64,000 nt of DNA from Paracentrotus lividus (lineage: Eukaryota > Echinodermata > Echinoidea > Camarodonta > Echinidae), in assembly GCA_940671915.1 (NCBI GenBank), contig CALNVZ010001721.1, forward strand, positions 45,535,349-45,599,348. The letters are read 5' to 3'. The translations under genes and the position numbers were made by a program. The notes under the pieces were generated by a model, which saw only the letters and a list, made by a program, of their open reading frames with translations, was not told the origin of the DNA and did not search any database. Shown in pieces: positions 46,441 to 58,400 of the stretch (position 1 is the first letter of the stretch; each line of letters begins with the position of its first letter).

Positions 46441-47941
46441 CAAACTCTGGTTGGATCGAGTACCGTGATATTATGAAACATCGTTGTTTGTAGTCGATAG
46501 AGCCACAGCATCGCTCCTTCATCAATCGCTGATATTTATTACTAATTTATCAAATTTATTTTCCCGTAATTTGAATTCACATTTCAGTTTTCTTTAAACT
46601 TAGCATGATAATGAATAAATAAAAGAGGGTAAGAAGATGTGGTACATATCAATTCTAGTTGTAAACTTAAGGGAAAGAGGGCGCTATATATATCACTATA
46701 CTCAAAGCGAACGCGGCCATAGACATTTTGTATTTTGCACAGTTTTTTCACTTTGTTTTCTTGATTATAGCGAGCAACAATTTTTTCAAATAAATGTTCA
46801 CTCTGATTAAGTACGCTAATCATATTCTGAATTTTTTAATAATAGGAATAACAAATTGGAAAGAAAAGAAAAAGTTCTGTCACTTGCGTCAATTCGAAAG
46901 CCATGTCAGATCAAATTTCCTGTACAATATGGCCAATTTTGGTCTCAAAATAGCTCATACGCTGCATAGTCATCTTCCTCGATTACCTCCAGCCATGCTA
47001 GCATTATTCATGGCTGTCGTGTCTCTTTCAAAAATTCCCAATAAAAAAAAACAAGCAAACAAATGAAAAAAAAAACAACAAACAAACAAACAAACAAAAA
47101 CAAAACAAAAACGAATAAACATGCTAAATTGATTCAACTTTGTGCATTGTTTGGTGACGTTTGCATAAATTATCCCTTTTCGGGGGGGGGGGGGAGGATG
47201 TAAGATCATTAACAAGATTATAGGATGCATAACAATAATGCCATGGACCCTATACTCGACATAAAACAAATGCGGGATGCATGATATACAAAGATATCCT
47301 TGCCCCCCCTCTTTTAGGCAGACGAAAGTGCAACTACTCATGCCGTCCACGCATCCGAAATTTACCCTCGAATGGGCCTAAGCGAAATCATTTGCATCCA
47401 AGTATTTGGCATGAGACTGAACCCCCCCCCCACACATTTCCTGATGACGTAAAGGCGTGAACATTATTAAATGGAAATGGTGATCTGAAGGAAAGTCACG
47501 GTCGACAACGTGGGTGAACAAAATATGAATTCCAATTTTGCAGGCGCAGATCCAGGGGGGGGGGGGCTAAAGGTGCTAGAGCACCCGTAAGATTGGAATC
47601 AGCATACCTTTTGTACATAGACTTTTTAAGGCACCCCTAAAATGCTAATAACCTTTTTTTTTTTTTTTTTTGCTTGTCAGTTGTTCGAGACGGAACGCTG
47701 ACCTGCCTACCCTCTATATGTAGTAAGTTTGAATTTATAACGCGGACGACCGAAAAAATTTCACACACCTACCCCCCCTTCCCCCCCCCCCCCCGCTTAT
47801 CAGCCTGCCAACGTGACGTGGAAAAAATTTAAGCTCCTTTTTTGCACCCCGTTAAAGTCGTCTCTGGATCCGCGCCTTTTTGCCCCCCCCTTATGAAATC
47901 CTGGATCCGCCACTGATTGGGTGTATACACGCTGGCCTTCC
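46441..47941. other. Gene-free stretch with homopolymers
   Basis: CAAA-type repeats (47045-47110), G and C homopolymers, and at about 47545-47925 sequence bounded by 'gcgcagatccaggggg' and 'ctggatccgccactg'. The last is a longer relative of the GGATCC-ended repeats. No gene is recognised. Confidence 0.5.
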
Positions 47942-48281
47942 TACACTGTAAAAATATATGTATTTTACCGCAAATCTGCTGTCAGCAGAGTCGCCATAAA
48001 AAATGTAATTAAAAAAAACAGTTTTGTTGTAAGTTTCTCCTGCAAATAATTACGTGAGTAATACAGAATCAGGATCGAGTTACACATTTGTTCCGTTTAA
48101 CCAAAACCTATGCTATAAACTCTGATGATATTTTTCTTCTCTTTCATCCAATTACAGCAAAACTGTATTTTAAATTACATTTTGTATGGCGACTCTGCTG
48201 ACATCACTTTGCTGTATTTTTCTGTATTTTATATTATATAATATATATTTATTTATTTATTTTTATTTTTTTTACAGTGTA
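47942..48281. mobile_element. MITE with cactgtaaaaa ends
   Basis: Left tacactgtaaaaata, right tttttttacagtgta, and paired inner arms (gctgtcagcagagtcgccat against atggcgactctgctgacatc). About 340 bp. Confidence 0.75.
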
Positions 48282-49080
48282 TGGCATCAGTGCATGCTCC
48301 GTCTATCCAAACCTGAACAAATAGAGAGCTTTGTTTTTTACCAGCCATTGTCAACAATGACATGATTGTGCACACCTATGTGGAAGCTCCACGCTCCCAT
48401 TTCATGGTGAAAGAACTGCCAAATGAGAGAGAGAAGAGAGAGATAAATATGATTTTTTTTTTGTGTGGGGGGGGGGGGGGGCGGGGGGGGGGGGGGTTGT
48501 TAAGGGCCCTTTCCATCCATTTTTTTTTTTTAGATCCAAGATGTATAGGCATAACAAAATTATTCTGAGGCCGATTATCTTCATTTAATATCTTGCATGT
48601 ATTTGGATGATTTATTTCACCTTTTATCAGGAGATGGAAAAAACTAATTATTTCGATTACTAATTCCTGCTGAATCCTGCACAGCCCCACTTTAATGTAA
48701 TTTGCAAGATATGACAGCACTCAATCATAAATCATTTTCGCACTTTTTGGTGTCATAATTGAGGATAAGAGTTTTCTACACATACCGGTAGTACCTTTCC
48801 CCCAACATTCCCAAACGCCATACCGGTACATTCTTAAAAACGATTTATTTGTGCTTAAAAATCAATTATACATTATATCCATACTTTTTTTTTTTTCACT
48901 TTTAGTGGCTGGTACAAAAGGAAGTCTAGCCTTTGATTTTGATGGATAATATAAGATGTGACTCTTTCGTCTGGGACCAGACATCGGCATCCAAAAAACG
49001 TGACTGAGATTCGAAAAATCTCAGAAAAAGCTCCCTTCATAAAATTATATTTTCACGGTCACAAGATAAAATAAGTTTGA
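48282..49080. other. Intergenic upstream of the PH gene
   Basis: G and T homopolymers at 48450-48530; otherwise AT-rich. One plus-strand frame at 48362-48430 (VHTYVEAPRSHFMVKELPNE) has exon-like composition, but it runs into homopolymers and matches nothing I know. Confidence 0.4.
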
Positions 49081-49218
49081 AGAATTTCAATCCAGATGGC
49101 GCTCTTTATGTTAGATGATGATGATGGTGATGAGATCGGATGATGACAAATAAACACGGGAGGAAACCCCCTTCCTGTGTACGCATAAATCGAACTTTGA
49201 ATGAAATTATGAGCGAAA
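49081..49218 (+). promoter_or_regulatory. PLEKHJ1: 5' region of the PLEKHJ1-like gene
   Basis: The 138 bp before the ATG include CAGATGGCGCTC (49093-49104), resembling YY1-type ATGGCG promoter motifs of TATA-less genes, then a gatgatgatg stretch. No TATA box is visible. The transcription start is not determinable. Confidence 0.35.
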
Positions 49219-49315
49219 ATGAGATATAGTGATCAAGAACTTCTTACTCTTGCCTGCTCGCCACCAGATGTCGAGGGAAGGCTATTTTACAGGCAGCAAC
49301 GACGTCGTCGAGAGA
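49219..49315 (+). CDS. PLEKHJ1: PLEKHJ1-like exon 1
   Basis: 97 bp from ATG to CGAGAGA/GTAAGT, phase 1 out. Encodes MRYSDQELLTLACSPPDVEG and a basic RRRRE stretch. This ATG is chosen because its product matches the family start. Confidence 0.85.
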
Positions 49316-52300
49316 GTAAGTATTTTTTTTATTTCAGTCCCATTCGTTGATAAAAATGTGTGTTGTTGTTGATGACACTAACAGTAACACTTGCATTTAA
49401 TACCACCCTGTGATAAAGCGGATAAGGGCTAGATCCACTCATATGTACGAGATCAATATACAGTAGTATATTGACCTCGTATTGAATAAGGGACTTTTGG
49501 TTGTAGGAAAAAATATGTTGATAGATATTGAGTTATTGTGAAGGATATTTACGAAGAACATTCAATCATTTAGATTAATCCACTTTACACTTATGCATGG
49601 TCAATTCATAATTGACCTTGCACTGGTCTTGATACAGGGTGCTGAGTACGTCCGAAGCACTTCCAATGCTTTATATACATGTAGGGATGACTCTATTGTT
49701 AAGAGTCGCAAATCAACTTCACCCATACGAAAAATCGGCATCGTTTCAAAACAAACTCGTACCACATCATACTTCGTTCTATCGTGTGAGTTGACCCACA
49801 TCATATCATCGTTCTTTTACTGAATCGACCACTGGGTAGAAAAACTGAAAGACTAGTACATGTTGACATCGTGTTGTAGTTGAGGCGAGATTAATGAAGA
49901 GAATCTTTGGTAATGACATCGATGACATCTGGTTTGGACTGTCATCTTTTGTGCAGCCGTTGTACGCATAGTATTCGAAGCGGGCTTTATTGTATTTATG
50001 GATGGGTCATCTTGGGTCTGTTCCTTTTTGTTAGTGCGTGGGAGCCTTTTTTTTAGTGGGGGCTTTTTGGGTAAGTCAATTTATTTTTTTTTTATGGGGG
50101 GGGGGGGCTGCAACTTTTTTTTTTTTTCTTTTTTGTTATTTTCAAACAACAAAAAAAAAAAAAAAAATTGGGGGCGATTTTGTTGTTCATTATAGAATAA
50201 AAACAAACAGAAAATAAATGTGGGCGCCAAAATTGGTGGGGACTTTTTTTTTATCGAAAATTTCACATTAAAAAAATTTAAAAAATGGGGAGAGGAAAAA
50301 TTTTTGGCGCAATAACTTTTTTTTTTTTAAAATGGCCGGCAAAGAAGTGTTATCCTCTCGCCAATTTAGTGTGTGTTTTTATTTTTTTTTGTTTTTTTTT
50401 TTTTTTTAATATAGAATTTCATGAAAAAAATCGCCCCAATTTTGTTGGCGGCACCCACATTTGTTTTCTCTTTTGTTTTTTTGTTTTTTTTATTTCTAAT
50501 AGGAAAAAAAAAAAATCAGCCCAATATTTTTTTTGGGGGGGAGGGGGGACTGGTTTGAAGAAGTAGAAAAAAAAAGGAAATGAGGGCCAAAATAAATTTG
50601 GAGGCAAATAATTCTTTCCTATGGCCATTTTTTTTTGGAGGGGATAAATGCGGACATATATGAGGGTATATTAGATCTTTTTTTTTTGCATATTGTTATT
50701 GACGCTAATTATATGTCAATTTGGAAAGAAAATAAAGTGAGTTGGACCATTGTTTTTAAGGGGGCTACTAACTATAAATAGTGCTGTGCATCACTGACTC
50801 GAGTTTCGATACTGCGTAGGCTATAATCCTGCAGATGTTGTGAGAAAAGCTAGTCACGCTTGATTCATAGGAAGATTGGTGGTGAGCTGGTCGGAAGTAA
50901 TGCTTACTCGACTACTCCACGATTAATATCGCGTAGCGCCCTCATACGACGTGAGTTCTACAAATGGGAGAAATGCTAACCTCAGTTCCTATCTGCAGAA
51001 ACAGCGATTTATTTAATTTCTATCCAACTCAAAACCTTTCTGATAAAATCGAGTGGAGACATGATTCAACAAATATTGTAGCCAACAAGGAAGGATAATT
51101 GGTAGTAAAAATATATATTTCTCATGGAAAAATATTGTCTATCACTGCCGTGCAGTGTAGGCAACATTCGTAATAGTCCCACGAAGTGCTGCTGCTAGTG
51201 TGGCTAGATCTATACCCGGTTGTTGTATGTCCAGACGGGTTGTTTGTCCGGACAAGACGGCAATTTTAGGACCTTTGTGATCAATATTTCATCAATCGAT
51301 TGAAAATAGTATCAGACAATATAACAAAGCACAAATATTAACAAATATTTTTGCTATTTACTGCACAAATTTTGAATAAATCCAGAGCATAAGATGATGT
51401 TTTTATCTGCTTAAGTGTCCGGATAACGAACCCCCCATCGTACAATAATTATCAATGTCATACAACATGAATAACAGTAAAAACGATTGTGTAATGTAAT
51501 TGTACTTTGTTGTACACTGTTTGTAATTAAGGATCTACTAATGATAATCGAAGACGAACTTAATTATAAATTGAAACATGAATTGATGATTATCAGTAGG
51601 GGGGCTGGTCCAGAAAAGCAGATCGTTTGCATAAACACTGACCGTCTGCATAAACAAGGACATTTGCCAAATTTTGCAGTCTTCAGTAACAAGGTTTGTC
51701 TACGTTTATGAAGACGCCTTTTTTCTTTTGGCACCTAAGGGATTTGGATGGCAGTTAAGGGATTTGAGAATGCTGAAATTAGATTCCTTGACCTTATCAT
51801 CAATTACCCCCAGTTCACCGTCTACTTTTATGACTCGTCCATCTTCCCAAGGATATAAAAGAGATTAAGTGTCAATCACTGTGTTGTAGATATGGGGAGC
51901 ATGGAACAGTAGAGCTTCAGTGAGTTGAGTTGGAATCAACTGGGAAGCTATTTTTTGTGTAGTGTCTTTATAAACGAGGACGAGTCCAGTAATCTGAGAC
52001 GATCTTTGTTTTTGGACCGGCGCCTCTACTGATTATTAGGGGTGGGGGAGGGGGTAGTCCAAAACATTCAAATTTAGCATAACAGCAGACATGCCAAGTT
52101 AAAAAAAAAAAATTTGCGTGAGATCATTCACATCGTGTTTGAAAGCGGTGTGCACGCGCCGCGCGTTACCACATGTGCGCGCGCTCAGTAGTAATTTGTA
52201 CACAAAAGAGGCGCGCACGCACCGTACACACGTTTCACGTTTCTTGCATGTAACGATCGCCTGCTTGAAAACATCGCACTTGCAATTGATGCGCGACAAA

Positions 52301-55300
52301 ACTGCCGATATTTAGGGTTTTGAGACTCCAAAATGGTAAAAAAATTCTATAATAATGCTACTATTTCTCAGTTTGCATGAGAAATGGGGTGTTCTGCGTG
52401 AAGATCGTGAGGCGGACCCAAAATGTGTGATTCTCACGCAAGATGCGTGAGACTTGGCATGTACATGTATGTAACATTCGAGAAGAGGTTTTCAAAGAAT
52501 GGAGAAGGGGGAGGGGTCTCACATCACTTACTGTTGTCTGCCCCCCTTGATGTGCCACTCTCTACTACTTCATAGTAGGAACTAGATTCTATGCCTATAA
52601 GTAAAAGATTGACATTTTTTGGTCTTGACACAACTTTCTTGTTTACTTATTTCTCACATCTTCATCTTTCTTTTTCATTTGTTCATTCAGGTTACAGGGA
52701 ACGATTATTCAGATTGAAGTCTAACTTTCTGTTCTACTTCAGAATCCATGAAACAAGTCGGACAATCGATGTAAGAAATCTTGCAATTTATGAGTATCAG
52801 TGTTTTAATACTCATTCATCTGCATCATGTAAGAGATTCAATTTAAGGAAGTCTGCCTTAGTTAGTAATGTTATACCTGTATGAGGTTAAAAACCTGATT
52901 TAAGATTAATATTATAATAGTACACCATCACTTAGATTGATGTAGAGTATCACATAAAACCATGGCCGAGATAAACCAATTCAAAACAGTTCCCTAGATG
53001 GGGGGATGAGGGTGGGGGGGGGGGGGGAGAGGAGGGAGTCGAACGGTCTTACAACAGGCAATGGTGTTTCTTACATAATTTGTTTTTATCGTTTTGTTTA
53101 AAAATCTGATCAATGGTCATTTATAAATACTTGTTTCAGTACACTTATCAACAAATTATTTAATGACTATAGATGTCAGTCAACCTTGCCCGAGTCAAGT
53201 TGAATAATAAGTTGAATAATCATAACAAAAAGAAGAAAAAAAATAACCCAAAGGAAAAGAAGTCGAAGGTCTTTTTCTTCTCTCTTTATTGTTTTTAACC
53301 ATAAGTCAATTTTTTCTAAAAATCAAAACTATGTTGTCAGTCCTAACAGGTCCAAAATCATCACATTACTATACCTTGAACGATATATTTGCAATTATTT
53401 TGCAATGTTTTTGAGATTGTAATATGACATGTTCTTGTTTTTATTATCTCCAGCCCCTTGGTGCGCTGTTGTTAGAAAGATGTACACTCAGAGAAGAACC
53501 AATGGACAATGGTCGCTATGTATTCTCACTTGGTGAGTAAATCATTTCAGGCTAAATCATATAATCATCAAAAATAGTTTGCTCTGCTTATTTGGAGTCT
53601 CATGCAAGTATATTGTATTCAAATTGTAACAATTTTACAAAAAAGTTTCTAGGTTAAACATCAAAATGATGAAGGAAAGAATGTCCCTTGATTATAGTGT
53701 TTAGAATATATATATGCTAAAGATCACACTTGTAGTTAACTTACCCATGTCCCTTCATGAATGTTTGAAAAAGTTACTTGGGGATTTTTTTAAATATTAA
53801 TCAATGACGCACATTAACCCTTTAGCACCGAGAGACTGCGTGAAAAAGCGTCAGTTTACTCCCTACCAGAAAGGGCTTTGATGTGTTTGCAGCAGGGTGT
53901 TTCAAAAAGAAATGCTCGTAAAACATAATTTTTGAGTAGAATCGGACAGCACACATTCCATGAGTAATGCACAACTAGTATGGGCATGTTTCATCACTTA
54001 TTTTCTATATTATCATTACTATAGTGTGTATTAAACAGGGGCGGTTTGGGGCAGTTTAGTGAGTAAGCTGAGGGCCGGTCTTGGGCGGTTTAGGTGCTAA
54101 AGGGTTAAAGTCATCTTTTTGGGGTGATTGCTACCTATTAGAAATATCCTTTACTTTGAATAAAACGTTGTTGTCAGTCCCAAATAAGATTATATGATTA
54201 TATGGAAGGACATTGCAAAGGATTTCATTTTAAATTGCTGTGATGAAATTATATTTGCCATAAAGCTAGATGATGGCAATATGAAATAAACTAGAAATGT
54301 ACAGTGGAGTGAAAAGAAAGAGAACTGATGCAGTAAGAAAAAGAAATGAAATAACATTTGATTTGCTTGCCAATTTGCAGAATACCAAAGGGAAAGAGAT
54401 CACAAACATTACTTTGCCATTTCATCCATAGAGGAATACAGAAGGTGGATTGATGCAATCAAAATATCAAGGTACATAATGCTGAAGATGTGTTGTCTGT
54501 GAGATATTATTGAATTATTTGCAGAGATGCCAACACTACAGAATTATTGTAACATTAGAAATTACCATGCAAATAACCCAAATAGTTAAAACAGCTGAAA
54601 CAAATGTCTTGTTAACAAGAGAAAGAAAATTATTGATTGGAACGCATTCCCAAAATTTAGTGACGGAGCAAAATGTTATTATTCATGCTTTCTCTAGTGA
54701 GAAGTCATTTGTTTTCACTGTTCTAACTATTTGCATTATTCTCGTTCTAATTTCTAATGTTATTCCATAGTGTTGTCATCTCTGTATATGTGGCCATTTC
54801 AGTTCTCCCAAAGGTACATACGACCACATGGCTCACCAATATGTTCAGTGTCAGGAGATTTTGTGAGATAGTATAATGAGATGATTGGTTTGCGAAGGAG
54901 CACCTCAATATAAAGGGAGTGACTATCAGAAATCATTAAATGCACACTATAACCATTTGGGGTAATCTTGTTGGATCATGTTATCTATTAAAAAAAAAAA
55001 AATGTATTACTGTAAACGTGGAAATATTCGCGGTACACTTATTTTCGCGGATTTCGCGCAAAGATTGTACGGCGCGAATTTAAAAACACGCGAATATATG
55101 AGTATGATTTCTTATGCATGCTTGGAATGTGGTTAATTGCGTTCGTACATAAATTCAGCGCGAATTTAAGAACCCGCAAATATGTTTTGCGGCCTCTAAG
55201 CGCGAAAAATTAATCGCGCGAAAATAACAGCGAATACAGTAGTCTATATACTAGAACTCTTGATAATCGATGTTTTTGATATTTCATACATTGTACATGT

Positions 55301-57568
55301 AGCTATGAGAGGCTGAAATCAACATTCCTGCTGCTTCAAAGGGAACTAGTAAGAGTCAAAGATGTGGTAAGTGTAAGATATAATACGCATTCCATCTGGT
55401 AATTAGGCAAAAGACACAAGTATCAAAATAGAAATTAATCTCCTTGAATAACGTATTTTCTGAAAATTTTGGGAAAAGTGTGACAACCGCCAATATATAT
55501 TGGGGATTTCGCAATAACTGTTCTATTACAAAGTGATTTATTCAAATTATCCATACTAAGTACCCTCCTTCTCCTCAATCTCTCTTCTCACTGACGTATT
55601 ATCCAAATCCCACTTAATAGTGCTTTCACTGTTGGTATAATCCTTTGAATCCAAACAGCAGAAGCATAGAGATGCATCCCGGAAGCCAGTAAGACGTGCC
55701 CCACCATGCCCTGCCCATCCACCAGTGACGTATTCTCTCTGTAAATCCCATGTGTCCTTTCGCTGTCGTATAACCAACTTTTTTATTTTACTCCAAACAG
55801 CAGAAGCATAGAGATGCGTCCCCAATGCCAGTAAGATGTGCTCCACCTCGCCTTGCCCACCCACCAGTGACATATTCTCTCTGTAAATCCCATGAATGCT
55901 TTCACTGTTGTATAATCACCTTATTGATTTTAATCCAAACAGCAGTCTAAGCATAACGATGCATCCCCCAAGCCTGTAAGACGTGCTCCACCACGCCTGC
56001 CAATCCACCAGCAACGTTTTCTCTCTGTAAATCCCGCATACTAGTGCTTTTACTGTTGATAAGATTTTCTATACTTTTGATTATAACAGCAGAAGCATAG
56101 AGATGCGTCCCCCAAGCCAGTGAGACGTGCCCCACCACGCCCTGCCCACCCTCCTGCTATTAAATCACATCCAGTGAAACAAATGATTGAGCTGACAGGT
56201 AATCTACCTGCATCATCATCAGATGCATGAAGCTGTGCATGAAAGGTAATCTTGAGTGCTGATGGTATAACTACATTGTTAACTCTTTAGCACCTAGAGA
56301 CTGCATGAAAAGTGTCAGCTTAACAAAAAAAGTTTTGTTGTGTTTGCATTAGGGTGTTTCAATGAGAGATGCTTATAAAACATACCTTTTTTCCATAATC
56401 AGATAGCACACATCCAATGAGTAATGCACAACAAGTATGGGCATGTTTGATCACATGTTTTATATCCGACTATAGCATGCATAAACAGGGGCAGTTTCGG
56501 GTGGTTTATTGAGTAAGCTGACGGGCGGTCTCTGGTAGTTTAGGTGCTTAAGGGTTAAAATAACTGCCCTGAAAATACTGTGTTTGTAATAAATACAATA
56601 ATTGATTCCTTTTTTAATGATCACAGATGCAAAATTCTTTAAAACAGGTGCATGTGTCTCTGTGTCTCTGTGCCTCTATAAGCTCAGTATAATGGAATCT
56701 TATCAAAACCAGGTAATTGGCCTGGTCCCAAGCATCTTGTCATACCATGAGTTGACTGTAATAAAAGTTGGTTTTATATCTAACAAATGCTCAAAGCACT
56801 TTACCCCAGTCGTTGCACAATCTGCCCACAATGAGGATCTACTTGTGATTTTGAGCCTGTTCAGCCCTCTCCCACCTCTTTCGGGTCAGCCCCTATATTG
56901 TCAAAAACGCTCCACGGCCCCAGACTGTAAGATGAATTATCTTGATAGGTGATAATTGAAGTTCCCTTCAAGTTTTTATCCCAATCAGACTGGGGTAGCT
57001 GGGGGCATAATGACAACTTCTCAAAGTTAAAATTATCATACTTTTATGAATAAATTATTAAAATCCATTGCATTGACTGCACAAAACTGATATTTTTTAG
57101 CAATATTCTTTTGGATGAGCATGCTGAAGGTTGAGCATATTGTGTGATACTTCCGTTAGTTTCATTCAGTTTCCTTTTACTTGAAAGAACCAAAGATGGG
57201 TTTTCTCCTGTGCAATTCAGTACCTATAATGCACAAAGTTGACATTTTTCCTTGGCACTGCATGTATCTTCGGAATGATGTTTTTACTGTATGTAACTCT
57301 CAGTTGCATGATTAACATTCCCATTTCCATGATATAAACCTTATTAAATCTTCAAAGCGATTATGGTATATACACTCTCATGGTATTTAGTTGTTTTGAT
57401 AGTAGACTTACTAAGGTTTTATTAATATGGCCCCTGCACAATATGCATAATGGATGTAAAATATATTTTGTTACACCATACCATCTGTTTTTTCCTTCTC
57501 TCTCTCCAGGATTATCTCAAGTGAAAGAAGAGGAAGACGTTGAAGGAATCTTAGTAGATATTACATGA
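49219..57568 (+). CDS. PLEKHJ1: PLEKHJ1-like pleckstrin homology protein (whole span, 7 exons)
   Basis: Seven exons join with consistent phases into 192 residues. The start MRYSDQEL resembles the MRYNEKEL start of vertebrate PLEKHJ1 (from memory). A PH domain spans about residues 18-116: RLFRLKSNFLFYFR (strands 1-2), PLGALLLERCTLREE (strand 3 onward), HKHYFAISSIEEYRRW and a C-terminal helix with the conserved Trp at WIDAIKIS. A following helix, SYERLKSTFLLLQREL, corresponds to the region after the PH domain in PLEKHJ1 and sesquipedalian proteins. The tail is Pro/Arg-rich (KPVRRAPPRPAHPP), then acidic (KEEEDVEG). PH domains of this type act on endosomal or Golgi membranes; the exact lipid cannot be read from sequence. 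Sesquipedalian/PHETA is the main alternative, but the N-terminus favours PLEKHJ1. Confidence 0.85.
49316..52690 (+). other. PLEKHJ1-like intron 1
   Basis: A 3.4-kb intron. It contains a hairpin around 49450-49480 (atcaatatac / gtatattgac), a homopolymer-rich fold-back at about 50000-50640 and otherwise unremarkable AT-rich DNA. Reading frames here lack conserved motifs. Confidence 0.6.
50000..50640. repeat. Homopolymer-rich inverted-repeat region
   Basis: Long T, A and G runs. gggcgccaaaattggtgggg (about 50222) pairs imperfectly with ccccaattttgttggcggca (about 50434), and gaaaatttcac with gaatttcat between them, indicating a decayed fold-back element. Confidence 0.5.
52691..52770 (+). CDS. 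PLEKHJ1: PLEKHJ1-like exon 2
   Basis: CATTCAG acceptor to CGAT/GTAAGA, 80 bp, phase 0 out. Encodes YRERLFRLKSNFLFYFR, the first PH strands, and IHETSRTID. Confidence 0.9.
53454..53532 (+). CDS. PLEKHJ1: PLEKHJ1-like exon 3
   Basis: CTCCAG acceptor to CTTG/GTGAGT, 79 bp, phase 1 out. Encodes PLGALLLERCTLREEP and RYVFSL. Confidence 0.9.
53814..54108. mobile_element. TTAA MITE (ttaaccctttagcacc ends), copy 1
   Basis: Left TTAACCCTTTAGCACC, right GGTGCTAAAGGGTTAA: 16-bp perfect inverted ends with TTAA at both borders, 295 bp. In intron 3 of the PH gene. A second copy lies at 56279-56558. Confidence 0.85.
54381..54471 (+). CDS. PLEKHJ1: PLEKHJ1-like exon 4
   Basis: TTTGCAG acceptor to TCAAG/GTACAT, 91 bp, phase 2 out. 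Encodes EYQRERDHKHYFAISS and EEYRRWIDAIKIS, the last PH strands and the C-terminal helix with its conserved Trp. Confidence 0.9.
55007..55241. mobile_element. Short TIR repeat rich in cgcgaa
   Basis: Left tactgtaaacgtggaaatat, right ...gcgaatacagta, with many tcgcg / cgcga words between. About 235 bp, in intron 4 of the PH gene. Confidence 0.6.
55303..55366 (+). CDS. PLEKHJ1: PLEKHJ1-like exon 5
   Basis: CATGTAG acceptor to GATGTG/GTAAGT, 64 bp, phase 0 out. Encodes SYERLKSTFLLLQRELVRVK and DV, a post-PH helix. Confidence 0.85.
55640..56160 (+). repeat. Tandem array of exon-6-derived units
   Basis: Four units start at 55659, 55801, 55943 and 56090 (spacing 142, 142 and 147 bp). Each has a (C/T)AAACAG-type acceptor, then cagaagcatagagatgc-like coding sequence and about 65 bp of the Pro/Arg-rich exon. 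The first three end in cagtgac or a variant instead of the real exon end. Only the last unit continues into a complete exon with donor. Confidence 0.85.
56090..56198 (+). CDS. PLEKHJ1: PLEKHJ1-like exon 6
   Basis: ATAACAG acceptor, immediately followed by a second CAG (NAGNAG), to ACAG/GTAATC, 109 bp, phase 1 out. Encodes QKHRDASPKPVRRAPPRP, AHPPAIKSHPVKQMIELT. It is the last and only complete unit of the tandem array. Confidence 0.8.
56279..56558. mobile_element. TTAA MITE (ttaaccctttagcacc family), copy 2
   Basis: Left TTAACTCTTTAGCACC, right GGTGCTTAAGGGTTAA, 280 bp. Interior collinear with 53814-54108. In intron 6 of the PH gene. Confidence 0.8.
57510..57568 (+). CDS. PLEKHJ1: PLEKHJ1-like exon 7 (terminal)
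   Basis: TCTCTCTCCAG acceptor with a long pyrimidine tract, then GLSQVKEEEDVEGILVDIT and TGA. Phase 1 in, matching exon 6. Confidence 0.85.
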
Positions 57569-58400
57569 CAGCATAAAATAGACATAGAAGAAATGTGACT
57601 TGCTGGAAAAACCACCAATTTGTCACCAAAGTTAATTTTTGTTTTACAGTCTACTCCCATTATAATGAACACAGACACAGGATTTCATTATAATGATGCG
57701 ATTCTTTCTATCCTTATTTCGAACATGTGCACTGGTGTCTACTCGCCTATGTGCCTATGTCTTCAGTAGAACAAGATTTTTTTTTTATAGATAAATTAGC
57801 TTTCCCAAGCACCTTGTTACAATGGGAGTAGTTTGTATGTATTTTCTAAGCTTTCCAAGTGATACAAAACACTGTGGTTTGTTGAAGTATTCATAAACAA
57901 GTAAAATATCTTGTTCTAAAGAGAGCTAGTAACGGTACCCCATGAGAAATGTCGGAAATGTTCCTGTCATTTGCTCTCTGCCTATGTTGTTTTTATTTAA
58001 ATTTGGTGGTTTCCAGTTGTTTGGTCTCAAATGTTATGATTATATATATGTGATGCATCATTTAAAAGTGGGACACAAGTCGCTGAGCAAAGAGGCAAGG
58101 AAATTAGAAAAACAATCAAATTCAAACCGCTTTCCAGTTAATCATGTTGACTCATTTTATTATTTTTTATTTTTTTTACAGAACACATATTTCCCCAAGA
58201 ACTTTACGTATGTGATTATTTGCTGATATTCTTGTTACTTTTTTTTCAGTGATTTGTGTCTCATTTCGACACGAGTCACATATGTAGCACTTGGTCAAAC
58301 CTGCTTTGGTAACCACCTAGATAGAGAGACAGGCTGTCTTCTGTTAACCTTCATCACTGTTTTTCTTCAGAAACTCTTACCAATAAAACTGTATATTACT
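57569..58400 (+). other. PLEKHJ1: Probable 3' UTR of the PLEKHJ1-like gene
   Basis: Follows the stop codon. Contains a small TIR repeat and an AATAAA at about 58383-58388. The true cleavage site is not known. Confidence 0.45.
57648..57836. mobile_element. MITE with cagtctactcccattata ends, short copy
   Basis: Left acagtctactcccattataa, right ttacaatgggagtagtttgt. Same family as 61022-61755. Lies in the presumed 3' UTR. Confidence 0.6.

Noticed and set aside
48362..48568. Possible exon with VHTYVEAPRSHF
   Set aside because: Runs into G and T homopolymers, lacks a convincing donor and matches no family known to me.
55556..56138. Minus-strand repetitive frames (VGGWAGHGGARL-like)
   Set aside because: Antisense of the repeated exon-6 segment of the PLEKHJ1-like gene.
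49219..57568. Sesquipedalian (PHETA) as the identity of the PH gene
   Set aside because: The PH and post-PH helix are similar in both families, but the MRYSDQEL start and PLGALLLERC block fit PLEKHJ1 better; kept as an alternative.
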